Source of the DNA: JBBTWV01 sp038062615
Lineage (GTDB): Bacteria; Patescibacteriota; Gracilibacteria; UBA1369; UM-FILTER-53-11
Direction: 5' to 3'
DNA: 11,201 nt
NCBI GenBank assembly: GCA_038062615.1
Contig: JBBTWV010000091.1
Span: forward strand, 1 to 11,201
A program made the translations under genes and the position numbers. Under the pieces are notes generated by a model that ran no database searches, had not been told where the DNA came from, and worked only from the letters and a program-made list of their open reading frames with translations. This document shows positions 1 to 7,341 of the stretch, piece by piece (position 1 is the stretch's first letter; the number at the start of each line of letters is the position of its first letter).

Positions 1-250
1 ACAAAAGCATATCCAGCTTCCCTGCTTGGTCTAACGCGCTCAAATCATCAAAACCACCAATGTGCTTATTATTGATGAAGATTTGAGGCGTCGTGAGCCG
101 GCCACCACTCCGCTGGATCATCTCTTCGCTCAACTTTTCATCATCCAAAATATCAATCTCCGTCCAGGTTGCACCTTTGCTCTTAAGAAGGTGTTTAGCA
201 GCCGTGCAATAGCCGCAAAGCGGCTTGGTATAGATGGTAACTTTGGCCAT
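1..250 (-). CDS. grxC: Glutaredoxin (GrxC-like), 3' end cut off by the window edge
   Basis: Small cytoplasmic thiol-disulfide oxidoreductase of the thioredoxin fold. It would reduce protein disulfides or glutathione-type mixed disulfides. Reading leftward from the ATG at 248-250, 83 residues are visible. The redox motif is C12-G-Y-C15 (the classical form is CPYC), preceded by the beta strand VTIYTKP. The TTP motif with its cis-proline is at 53-55, followed by QIFI, and the glycine pair IGGFDDL is at 64-70. These align in order with E. coli Grx3, which is about 83 residues long, so only a few C-terminal residues are probably missing. The Gly in place of Pro in the active site is common in bacterial glutaredoxins. 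A weak AGGG lies four bases before the start. The gene is divergent from the rRNA methyltransferase with 22 bases between start codons. Family assignment is firm; the natural reductant is not known. Confidence 0.9.
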   Translation of the reverse strand, partial: MAKVTIYTKPLCGYCTAAKHLLKSKGATWTEIDILDDEKLSEEMIQRSGGRLTTPQIFINNKHIGGFDDLSALDQAGKLDMLL

Positions 251-258
251 ATGACCCT

Positions 259-266
259 AATATAGT
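259..266. promoter_or_regulatory. Overlapping -10 elements of the divergent glutaredoxin/methyltransferase promoters
   Basis: Only 22 bases (251-272) separate the two start codons, so both promoters must overlap. On the + strand TATAGT (261-266) sits six bases before the methyltransferase ATG, which would put transcription start on the ATG itself. On the - strand TATATT (259-264) lies 8 bases before the glutaredoxin ATG. The two hexamers share four bases. Any -35 boxes would lie inside the opposite genes, and none is convincing. This is an inference from position and 5/6 matches. Confidence 0.35.
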
Positions 267-272
267 AGCACT

Positions 273-1685
273 ATGAATTTGAAAAAAGGAGACGTTGTGG
301 AGGTTGTTATAAGCGATTTGGCGTTTGGGGGTGAGGGCGTTGGGAAGCTCAAATTACCAGGCGGCGATTTTGTGGTTTTTGTGGAGGACGTGGCGCCGGG
401 TGACCGTGTGCAAGCGCGTCTCTTTAAAATAAAAAAACAGTTTACGCAGGCAAAGCTGGTAAAAATCCTAGAGCCTTCGACGCAGAGAATCACTCCGCGA
501 TGCAAACATTTTGAGATATGCGGAGGTTGCACCCTGCAATTTTTTAAATATGAAGATCAGTTGAAGTGGAAAGAAAAAATTGTAAAAGATGCGCTGCGGC
601 AAATTGGCGGATTTGGAGATATTGAGATTGAGCCCATTATTGGATGTGAAGATCCGTGGTTTTATAGGAATAAAATGGAGTACAGTTTTGGGTTTGAGGA
701 TGGCGCGACGGAGCCCAAAAAATTGGCTCTGGGACTGCATCCTGCGGGGTGGTTCAAATCGGTTTTCGATTTGGAAGAATGTTTTTTGCAGTCGCCGCTG
801 GCGGTAAAAATAGTGGAGGCCACTAAAACTTGGGCGCGAGAGCAAAACCTGGCGCCGCATGACCCACGCACGAATGAAGGCATCCTTAAAACCCTCATGA
901 TTCGCGAGGGAAAAAACACCAACGAGATGATGGTAAATTTAATCACCAACGGCCGCAATTTTCCTCAGGAAAAAATATTCAGCGATTTTATTACCAAAAA
1001 TTTTCCGGAAGTAACTTCTCTTTATCGCACCGCGGTAACCATCCAGCGCGGACACCGAACGGTGGTGGAAGAGTTCCTCTTAGCCGGGAAACCCATTCTT
1101 ACAGAAACTCTGTCAGTCCCAAAACCTGACGATCAAGCCAAAAACACTACGCTCACATTCCAAATTCATCCTCAGGCATTTTTTCAAACCAACACGAGGC
1201 AGGCACAAGTTCTCTACGGAAAAATTTTAGAACTGGCGCAACCTCAGCAAGAAGATTTTGTTTTGGATCTTTTTTGCGGCACCGGCACCATCGGCATGTT
1301 TTTTGCAAAGTTTTCCGCAAAAGTTGCCGGCGTGGAGCTCAACGAATCCGCCATCCAAAATGCCAAGGAAAACGCCAAACAAAATGACATCGCCAACATT
1401 GATTTTTTCTGTGGCGACGTCTCCAATTTTCTTAAAACAAGCTCCCCTCCTTCTATCCTCATTACGGATCCTCCGCGTGCCGGCATTGCGCCAAAAACTC
1501 TCCAGCAAATTTTGGAGCTCAAAATCCCAAAGTGGATATATGTTTCATGCAATCCATCCACCCTGGCGCGCGACCTCATAAGCATGACCAAAAACGGCTA
1601 TCAAATCAAAAAAATACAGCCAGTGGATATGTTTCCACATACCTATCACATAGAAACCATCTGTCTTCTCCAGAAAACGGCCTAG
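273..1685 (+). CDS. rlmD: 23S rRNA (uracil-5-)-methyltransferase, RlmD/RumA family
   Basis: SAM-dependent enzyme that methylates C5 of a uridine in 23S rRNA (U1939 for E. coli RlmD; the Gram-positive homologue RlmCD modifies two sites). The N-terminal TRAM RNA-binding domain is about residues 1-65. Four cysteines that bind a 4Fe-4S cluster in this family are present: C77, C83 and C86 (C-x5-C-x2-C) and C170. The methyltransferase core shows the QAFFQTN strand at 301-307, the SAM loop LDLFCGTGTIG at 331-341, the TDPPRAG motif at 398-404 and the catalytic nucleophile C426 in VSCNPST. The C-terminal DMFPHTYHIET holds the expected general base E461. At 470 aa it has normal family length and is intact. 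No Shine-Dalgarno precedes the ATG; a -10-like box six bases upstream suggests a leaderless message. The exact target uridine cannot be told from sequence alone. Confidence 0.94.
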   Translation: MNLKKGDVVEVVISDLAFGGEGVGKLKLPGGDFVVFVEDVAPGDRVQARLFKIKKQFTQAKLVKILEPSTQRITPRCKHFEICGGCTLQFFKYEDQLKWKEKIVKDALRQIGGFGDIEIEPIIGCEDPWFYRNKMEYSFGFEDGATEPKKLALGLHPAGWFKSVFDLEECFLQSPLAVKIVEATKTWAREQNLAPHDPRTNEGILKTLMIREGKNTNEMMVNLITNGRNFPQEKIFSDFITKNFPEVTSLYRTAVTIQRGHRTVVEEFLLAGKPILTETLSVPKPDDQAKNTTLTFQIHPQAFFQTNTRQAQVLYGKILELAQPQQEDFVLDLFCGTGTIGMFFAKFSAKVAGVELNESAIQNAKENAKQNDIANIDFFCGDVSNFLKTSSPPSILITDPPRAGIAPKTLQQILELKIPKWIYVSCNPSTLARDLISMTKNGYQIKKIQPVDMFPHTYHIETICLLQKTA

Positions 1686-1710
1686 ACTTAATCCTAAAAA
1701 ATGATATAAT
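1683..1710 (+). promoter_or_regulatory. Sigma-70-type promoter with extended -10, driving the large secreted protein
   Basis: A perfect TGnTATAAT extended -10 spans 1702-1710. A 4/6 match to the -35 box (TAGACT, 1683-1688) lies 16 bases upstream and includes the TAG stop of the methyltransferase gene. Transcription would begin near 1717, giving a leader of about 20 bases. That leader is almost only A and T and has no Shine-Dalgarno, with A-runs right up to the ATG at 1738. Confidence 0.6.
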
Positions 1711-1737
1711 TATGTGATTTAACAAAAATAAAAAAAT

Positions 1738-4437
1738 ATGAAAAACTCACTGCGTAAACATTTCCGTACAAGAAAGCAGAAAATTACACTCCTTGTTTTT
1801 GCCGGCATTATTGCCGCAAGTTCACTTTTTTATGCGGCAAATGCGGCAACCACCGTTGGCACGAATGTTTCTACAACTGATTTAACCGTGAGCGGAAATA
1901 CCATTATTGGAGATGGTGCGGCTGACACACTTACCCTCAAAGGTACCACGGCGTACACGATGTCCGGCTCAAATAATTTTGCGATTACCGCAACGAACAG
2001 CACGCTTGCTCAAAGTGCACCATTTCTTGTAGGTGCGAGCTCTTCAACCGATCAAAACGCCGGTGTGGCAATTGCCTATACCATGATAAGCGGTGCGACC
2101 GGAACACAGTACGCCCTCTCACTCTCGCCGACAAAAGACGCGGCGGCGGGAACGCTCTATGGATTTTCTATAGATGATTTGAGTGGTACGAATGGATCCG
2201 GTAACGAATATGCCATTTATCAAATCGGCGCAGGCTGGGATTACGGCATTTACACGGAAGATGAAGTGGCATTTGGTGCCACATCATCGGGGGGCGACAC
2301 GGCATCTTCACGCGTACGCGTCGCCAATTTGGATAGCACGCTTACGACGCAACAATACCTGTTGGATTTAGCGTATGTGGACGACAGCGACGCCAACGGT
2401 GATTTCATACGCGTTATGGATGATATGAATGGTTCTCCGGCAGATACCCTGTTTGTTATGGCGCAAGGAGGCGACACCACCTGGACACTTGAAGCCGGCG
2501 CAAATCTTGTTGTAGATGCCGATACTACCGATGCTACCGTTGATCCTTTAAGCATAGACGTGGGAACCATTACCAATGGCGTTGATGGAATTGAAATCAA
2601 TGTTGACGCAAACGGCAATACCGGCAGCGATTTGGATACCATGTCCGGCATCTATATTACGATGTCCAACAACACCACGGATCAAGCCACCGACGACAAT
2701 GTGTATGGCTTAAGCATCGCCAATCTTGGCGGCACGGCACGAGATGGTGCGGAAAACGCCATTGATATTCAGGGTCCAGGATGGGATCAAGGGCTCGTTA
2801 TTCAAAATGAAGGTGCATACATAAATCTTGGAGCCGCCGATAATGTGGATCTTGACGGGCAAAGTAACGATCATACCGGAAACTATCTCCTGAATGTGCA
2901 TGCTGATGCTGCGGGAGCAAGTACCGCAGGAATACAAATTGCCATGACGCAAGTTGACGACTCCGATGCCACCGATACGAACAAAGGCCTCTACATTGAA
3001 TCAACCGTAAACAGCAATGATGCTGATAATTATTACGGCATTTTTATGAACGATCCTTCCGGCGGCCAAACCTCACCATATATGTCTGCCATGAGAGTGG
3101 GAAGCGGATGGGACACCGGTTTTGACATGGGTAATGTTAATCCGGCAAGCGGCTCCGCCGACGCTTTTGATTTTACCGGGACCACCGGCATTATGAACGG
3201 CAGTGATACGTTTCAAGTTTTTGATGTGAATGTAACTTCGGCAAATCATACCGGCGCTGGAAATTCCGTCACGGGCATTGATTTAAGAGTGGATTCAGCC
3301 GATGCCGATGCCAGCGAACGCGCCATATACATTAACGGCGGATGGGATACCGGACTTGAAATTAGCAAAGATGCCGCAGCAAAAGCGTTAAAAATTGACG
3401 CAACGAGCACCGATTCCACCCTCGACACTTCCGCGGAACAAACAGGAATCGTAGAAATCGCCGCCGATATGGCACAGGCAGCCAGTCGAGAACAACGAGT
3501 CGTTTACATTGATGCTGAAGCCATTGATGATACGAACGGCAATCAAACATATTATGGAATAAAGCTCGATTTTAAGACTTCGTCCGACGACGATGGAGAT
3601 ATAACGAGAGCTCTTGGCATCAGCAATTTGGATGCCGGGGGCATTACCGATGCCCTCATAACCCTTGAAAATCAAGATTCGACGAGTACTTCCGTTATCG
3701 ATGCGATTAAGTTTTTGGGAGGAAGCAGCGCTTCACCAGATTTTGGAATCGGGATCAATTTTGATGAAGCCGATTTTACCAAAGAAATAATTCTGGAAAG
3801 CAGCGAAGTCATTCACAATCAAAGTGATGGCTCCATTGTTTTGGAGGATGGTGACGGCACGGATTACATGATTGCCAATGCCACAACATTTCAAATCAAT
3901 TTAAGCGGGCAAGTTGGAGGTACGGCACAGCGCGTCTGCCATGACGGCGCCGATGCCGCAACGGGTATGCAAGGCCTTGGTGATTGCGGCGCTACGCAAG
4001 CCGATCTTGCGGAATATTTTGATGTTTTAGATGACGCGCAAGCTGGCGACCTCGTGGTGATTTCAGGTGAAGCCTACGAGCTGACGATAGATGAAGGTGA
4101 AACCACCTACGCCGCGGTGAGAAAGAATAAAAAAACATATGAAAGCTCAGCCATTGGCGTAATTTCCACCAATCCCTCGGGAGAAATCTTGGGAGGAATC
4201 GCCACGGCTAAAATGAAAAATCCAAAACCGGTAGCCATTGCCGGGCGCGTGGTGGTGCATGCTTCCAATGAAAATGGACAAATTAGACCTGGAGATATGC
4301 TCACTGCTTCTTCTAAACCTGGCTATGTTATGAAAGCCACAAAATCAGGAAGGGTGATTGGCATGGCCATGAGCCGCATCGCCGACAAACAAGTGGTCAT
4401 GCAAATTATGAATACCTGGTACACTCCCATCGAGTGA
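1738..4437 (+). CDS. Large secreted, repeat-containing surface protein with Peptidase_G2-like C-terminal domain
   Basis: Predicted exported protein of 899 aa, probably a cell-surface fibre or adhesin; the function is inferred. Residues 1-36 form a Sec signal peptide: a basic N-region (K/R at 2, 6, 7, 10, 12, 13, 15), a hydrophobic core at 18-34, and a likely cleavage site after ANA at 34-36. Residues 37-80 are Thr/Gly/Asn-rich short beta segments. Residues about 139-545 carry a degenerate repeat: a YGxxI strand, an Asn/Asp/Gly loop, then AIxI-x-G-x-GWD-x-G. The Trp residues are at 167, 349, 458 and 536, and a further copy lacking GWD is at about 605-645. The protein is acidic and rich in D, T, G, A and S. 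The only cysteines are C734 and C750, just before the final domain, and they could form a disulfide. Residues about 755-885 contain DLAEYF, GVISTNP and VAIAGRVVV in the order seen in Peptidase_G2 / intramolecular-chaperone domains of phage appendages. It has its own promoter and appears monocistronic. The signal peptide is firm, the C-terminal assignment moderate. Confidence 0.88.
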   Translation: MKNSLRKHFRTRKQKITLLVFAGIIAASSLFYAANAATTVGTNVSTTDLTVSGNTIIGDGAADTLTLKGTTAYTMSGSNNFAITATNSTLAQSAPFLVGASSSTDQNAGVAIAYTMISGATGTQYALSLSPTKDAAAGTLYGFSIDDLSGTNGSGNEYAIYQIGAGWDYGIYTEDEVAFGATSSGGDTASSRVRVANLDSTLTTQQYLLDLAYVDDSDANGDFIRVMDDMNGSPADTLFVMAQGGDTTWTLEAGANLVVDADTTDATVDPLSIDVGTITNGVDGIEINVDANGNTGSDLDTMSGIYITMSNNTTDQATDDNVYGLSIANLGGTARDGAENAIDIQGPGWDQGLVIQNEGAYINLGAADNVDLDGQSNDHTGNYLLNVHADAAGASTAGIQIAMTQVDDSDATDTNKGLYIESTVNSNDADNYYGIFMNDPSGGQTSPYMSAMRVGSGWDTGFDMGNVNPASGSADAFDFTGTTGIMNGSDTFQVFDVNVTSANHTGAGNSVTGIDLRVDSADADASERAIYINGGWDTGLEISKDAAAKALKIDATSTDSTLDTSAEQTGIVEIAADMAQAASREQRVVYIDAEAIDDTNGNQTYYGIKLDFKTSSDDDGDITRALGISNLDAGGITDALITLENQDSTSTSVIDAIKFLGGSSASPDFGIGINFDEADFTKEIILESSEVIHNQSDGSIVLEDGDGTDYMIANATTFQINLSGQVGGTAQRVCHDGADAATGMQGLGDCGATQADLAEYFDVLDDAQAGDLVVISGEAYELTIDEGETTYAAVRKNKKTYESSAIGVISTNPSGEILGGIATAKMKNPKPVAIAGRVVVHASNENGQIRPGDMLTASSKPGYVMKATKSGRVIGMAMSRIADKQVVMQIMNTWYTPIE
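2152..3372 (+). repeat. Degenerate GWD protein repeats inside the surface protein
   Basis: Four units end in GWDxG, at residues 166-170, 348-352, 457-461 and 535-539 (Trp codons start at 2236, 2782, 3109 and 3343). Each is preceded by an AIxI- or AMRV-type strand, and most by a YGxxI strand with an Asp/Asn/Gly loop. Spacing between tryptophans is uneven (182, 109 and 78 residues). The DNA has diverged well beyond the protein pattern, so these are old repeats and not recent tandem duplications. Confidence 0.6.
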
Positions 4438-4448
4438 GCATCGAGTGA
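4428..4448 (+). repeat. Short tandem repeat duplicating the stop-codon region
   Basis: CATCGAGTGA occurs at 4428-4437 and again at 4439-4448, giving a period of 11 bases. The first copy contains the TGA stop of the surface-protein gene. The second repeats that end in the intergenic space, just before the -35 box of the next promoter. Confidence 0.6.
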
Positions 4449-4449
4449 T

Positions 4450-4478
4450 TTGACTAAAATATGTTTATATAGTACAAT
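4450..4478 (+). promoter_or_regulatory. Near-consensus sigma-70-type promoter for the two-gene rightward unit
   Basis: TTGACT (4450-4455) and TACAAT (4473-4478) are separated by exactly 17 bases, and each differs from consensus at one position. Transcription should start near 4485 and leave a leader of about 17 bases, rich in A and C/T, with no Shine-Dalgarno before the ATG at 4502. An alternative -10, TATAGT (4468-4473), overlaps it. With spacing this good, this is the best promoter in the window. Confidence 0.7.
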
Positions 4479-4501
4479 AAAGAGAACTAAAACTAAAAAA
4501 T

Positions 4502-5581
4502 ATGGCAGGAGAAATACAAGGAAAAGATTGGAACACCGAAGTAGGCCGTGTTGGAACGGATCCTGAAACGCTCAAAAAGCAGGAGAAGTTTTATAAAGCC
4601 CGCGCTCAGCTCAAATTAGGAATACCCAATTTGGAGCAAGTTTTGGATGACCCAAATTTATGTGGTCTTTCAAGTGCCGATGATTTGGAAAGATTCGATG
4701 ACGCCCACAAAGAAATTCCTTTGGAAGGAAAATTTGAAGTAGGTAGCGAGGAAGCTCTCGGTGAAATTCTCACAAAATATTTTCGGCAAAATCTAGAAGG
4801 CATTATAAAAGACAAAAAAACGCTGGAACGCCGCGTAGCAAAGGAAGTCTACCTCACGTTGCATTATCTCACTCAACAAAAAGATGAAAGCGGCCAAAAA
4901 ATTTCTGCGGATTTGGTGAATCGCGGTGAGACGGTAGAAATTACCAAGGGAAAGCTTTATATTTATACGACGACGGCGGCAGGCGAAAACGCCAAACAAG
5001 TAAGAATTAATGGCGTGTACTTGAGGAAGCCAAAGCCCGGAGCCAGAGCGGCTGCCCAGCCAGTACTACAGGAACTCATACCAGAGCCGCCAAAAACGCC
5101 AGAAATTGGCAAAGAAGCTTTAGCGCAAGTAGACCAAAAAAAATCTGAGATAGAAGCGCTCATTACAAAAGCAGAAACTTTTGAAGGCAAACAGCTGCAA
5201 GATTTTGAACAAGCGTTAAGAGCAGCCAATACCATAACGCGGAGCACCAGCGATGCCACTCATGAAGAAAAAGTTGCAGCCATTGATGATGTTTTTTATA
5301 AAGCCAAAAAAATGAGAGAGGATATTAAAGCATTCTACACCGAGGCCAATATTGTGCTCACCAGATTAAGAGAAGAACAAAGTAAACTCGACTTTTACGA
5401 GCTCTCAAATGAAGATCAAGATGCCTATAGAAACCGAGTTGACAGTCTCGCCGCAGCCATCTCTGGCTTGGATTTTACCTACGAATCACTTGGCGAACAG
5501 ATGAAGCACGCGGCTGAAAGGTGGAAAGATGCTCCAGAATTAAATGGCCGTACTTTTGGAGACGAACAACCAAGCGGTTAA
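4502..5581 (+). CDS. Unrecognised cytoplasmic protein with C-terminal coiled coil
   Basis: I do not recognise a family for this 359-aa protein. There is no signal peptide or membrane segment, and it is charged and mostly helical. Residues about 1-125 are a helix-rich N-terminal region (single Cys at 54). Residues 130-176 look like a small beta unit (VEITKGKLYIYTTT, then VRINGVYLRK). A Pro/Ala-rich linker follows at 177-202. Residues about 203-340 are long charged helices likely to form coiled coils, and the last 15 residues are polar. The start follows an A-rich stretch with no ribosome site, in the same style as the surface-protein gene upstream. It has its own strong promoter and is followed after 9 bases by the 179-aa gene, so the two are almost certainly co-transcribed. 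A structural or scaffold role would fit the coiled coil but is only a guess. Confidence 0.8.
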   Translation: MAGEIQGKDWNTEVGRVGTDPETLKKQEKFYKARAQLKLGIPNLEQVLDDPNLCGLSSADDLERFDDAHKEIPLEGKFEVGSEEALGEILTKYFRQNLEGIIKDKKTLERRVAKEVYLTLHYLTQQKDESGQKISADLVNRGETVEITKGKLYIYTTTAAGENAKQVRINGVYLRKPKPGARAAAQPVLQELIPEPPKTPEIGKEALAQVDQKKSEIEALITKAETFEGKQLQDFEQALRAANTITRSTSDATHEEKVAAIDDVFYKAKKMREDIKAFYTEANIVLTRLREEQSKLDFYELSNEDQDAYRNRVDSLAAAISGLDFTYESLGEQMKHAAERWKDAPELNGRTFGDEQPSG

Positions 5582-5590
5582 GCCCTCTCT

Positions 5591-6130
5591 ATGGATGAAC
5601 TCGGCATCACATCCAGCGATTATCAACAGTGGGCCGCGCATTGCGTCGGAACCTTTTTGGCGAATTTTGAACCGTCGCCAAAAAATCGCATGCGCGCGGT
5701 AAGTGAAGAAACGTCCGCCGTTACGCCTTATAGGATTCGCGTTCTGGAAAATCCTCCAAGTGTGCAGGTGGTGCAGATGCCACAAGGCGGCGTTGAGGCC
5801 GGCCGCAAGCGCATCCAAGAAAAAATTGCTGGGCCTAGTGAAATAATTTTAACGGCAGAAGAAAAAGATCTCACCCGTGAATGCATCATCCTCACGTTGC
5901 ATGACGCTCTCATAGAAAGCATTCTAAAAAGCGGGCTCCTCTTACCCGGCGAGGCAGCCAAAATATTAGATGAATTACGCAAAGATCGTCCCAAATTTTT
6001 CGTGGTGGTTCAGCGCTACCTTATGGGAATTGAGTCCGACGCCGGCATTAAAATTCCCTACTCCATTGTAGAAAAAACGGACATAAGAACCATGGAATAT
6101 TTGGAACAGCTCCCGTCTCACCTATCCTAA
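5591..6130 (+). CDS. Unrecognised small soluble protein, second gene of the rightward unit
   Basis: This 179-aa protein matches no family I know. It has no signal peptide or membrane helix. Residues 1-40 are a short helical segment, and residues 46-66 are a Val/Pro/Gln-rich strand segment. From about residue 70 to the end it appears compact and helical, with hydrophobic patterns in TRECIILTLHDALIESIL (95-112) and in the KFFVVVQRYLMGIES segment (135-149). The ATG starts 9 bases after the stop of the 359-aa gene, without a Shine-Dalgarno, which suggests translational coupling in one transcript. Its stop lies only five bases from the stop of the convergent 398-aa gene. No hairpin terminator is visible between them, so the two transcripts may overlap at their 3' ends. 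Confidence 0.78.
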   Translation: MDELGITSSDYQQWAAHCVGTFLANFEPSPKNRMRAVSEETSAVTPYRIRVLENPPSVQVVQMPQGGVEAGRKRIQEKIAGPSEIILTAEEKDLTRECIILTLHDALIESILKSGLLLPGEAAKILDELRKDRPKFFVVVQRYLMGIESDAGIKIPYSIVEKTDIRTMEYLEQLPSHLS

Positions 6131-6135
6131 AACCG

Positions 6136-7332
6136 TCATGACTCCAAAGATTTCAGCGAATTTAAACCGTCGTATTTTCCCTGGAAAATGACCTGCGCTG
6201 GCACCCACGCTATCCCATTCCAATCAAATCGCTCAATGGTGATTTCGGGATTTTCCCCGTTACTCATCTTTAGAAAAATAGTGGCCGGCGGCGGACCCTG
6301 CAATGTTACCGAAAGCTGAGACGCCGTTTCATCATGTGAACGCGGCTCCAAATCCGCAATAGCCGCCGACGGAAAAAGACGCTGCATAATTTGACCTGCC
6401 AAAGTTCTTCGCCACGCCGCCATTTGAGCCTCGTGCGCAACATCTACGTGATGAGCCGGAGCTTGCTGCACTGCTTGTGCTGGGCGAGCTTGCTCGGCAG
6501 ATCCCATGGCTAGGGCTCCGCGAACTTCTGCTGCGTCACGCCGTGCTCTTGCTACAGCCTGCTCTTGTCTTATTTGCTGTTGAGCACTCGAAAAAGGAAT
6601 TTTTGAAGCAACAACTGACCCTTTATCATCACCCAATACAAAACGACAAACTTCAAGTACCCAAGAACGAACCTGCCGAGGTGATGGCCGAGATTCTAAA
6701 ACACTGCGACCTGGCTGTTGTTGCCTTTCTGTTTGAGAACCAAGACGAGGGACGTCACCACTATACGCGGAGCTTGCCGCTTCACCTTGAGCAGCACCCA
6801 AGCGTGGCGCCTGAGCTAAAATGCTTAAAAGTTTAGACCTAAAAGTTGCTGGTGCAGGCTCTGGTGTTGCGGTGTTAATAAGAAGCGTATCTCCACTTCG
6901 ACGTGTTTGATCGGTAAGACTCACTTGCCGAAATTTGCCACGAATCTCACTCATGTTGCATTGCAAAAAGTCCGCTGCCCAATAAGCGTTAGGAAAAACA
7001 CAATGATCGACAGAGACAAAATCTCCATAGGTAGCAATAACTCCTAAAGCATCAAGAACTTTTTTCGCCATCTCCAGTGAAAAATCTCCCGGCCCGATAT
7101 TCAAATGACCTCGATTTGAATCCCACTGAGTAGGCTTGTCATGGTGAAAAATATGATTTATTCCTAAGCGCTTCAAAAGGCTGCTCTGGAGAGAAAAACG
7201 CCGCAGTACAGGAACGTAATTTTGATTTTGAGCAAAAGCCGTAAGGAGGACACGAATCCCGCGCTCATTGAGAGTTTCTAAAAGCTCTTCTGCTCTGTCT
7301 GCTCCATCGGGGGTATTTCCAAGTGATCTCAT
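6136..7332 (-). CDS. Unrecognised two-part protein with low-complexity linker, last gene of the GHKL cluster
   Basis: This 398-aa protein belongs to no family I can name. Residues about 10-150 form a folded N-terminal domain with a helix (AEELLETLNERGIRVLL, 14-30), a His-rich stretch IFHHDKPTQWD (61-71) and a conserved-looking VSVDHCVFPNAYWAADFLQC block (106-125). Residues about 152-300 are a low-complexity linker rich in Gln, Ala, Arg, Ser and Pro. Residues about 303-398 form a second small domain that is probably beta-rich (ASQLSVTLQG, TIFLKM, PEITIERFDW, AQVIFQG). There is no signal peptide or membrane helix. It starts 9 bases downstream of the stop of the 1154-aa GHKL gene, so it is probably co-transcribed and may work with it. 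No Shine-Dalgarno is seen at the ATG. A 119-codon reading frame opposite the linker (6477-6836) is treated as an antisense shadow. Confidence 0.78.
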   Translation of the reverse strand: MRSLGNTPDGADRAEELLETLNERGIRVLLTAFAQNQNYVPVLRRFSLQSSLLKRLGINHIFHHDKPTQWDSNRGHLNIGPGDFSLEMAKKVLDALGVIATYGDFVSVDHCVFPNAYWAADFLQCNMSEIRGKFRQVSLTDQTRRSGDTLLINTATPEPAPATFRSKLLSILAQAPRLGAAQGEAASSAYSGDVPRLGSQTERQQQPGRSVLESRPSPRQVRSWVLEVCRFVLGDDKGSVVASKIPFSSAQQQIRQEQAVARARRDAAEVRGALAMGSAEQARPAQAVQQAPAHHVDVAHEAQMAAWRRTLAGQIMQRLFPSAAIADLEPRSHDETASQLSVTLQGPPPATIFLKMSNGENPEITIERFDWNGIAWVPAQVIFQGKYDGLNSLKSLES

Positions 7333-7341
7333 ATAGAATAA

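Noticed and set aside
62..265. A 67-codon rightward reading frame at the window start
   Set aside because: It lies opposite the glutaredoxin gene, whose CGYC, TTP and GG motifs are clear. The rightward frame has no recognisable content.
2250..2651. A 133-codon leftward frame inside the surface-protein gene
   Set aside because: It is a shadow of the Thr/Asp/Gly-rich coding strand: Ser/Val/Pro-rich with no start signal or motif.
1738..4437. CRISPR-like or tandem DNA repeat array in the surface-protein region
   Set aside because: Repeats are seen only at protein level, with uneven spacing and diverged DNA. There are no uniform direct repeats or spacers.
6131..6135. A bidirectional terminator between the convergent units
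   Set aside because: There are only five bases between the stop codons. Neither flank shows a G/C hairpin followed by a T-run on either strand.
6477..6836. A 119-codon rightward frame opposite the 398-aa gene, starting with a Leu/Arg-rich stretch that looks helical
   Set aside because: It mirrors the Gln/Ala/Arg linker of the gene on the other strand. It has no promoter or ribosome site, and the 398-aa gene has intact domains on both sides.
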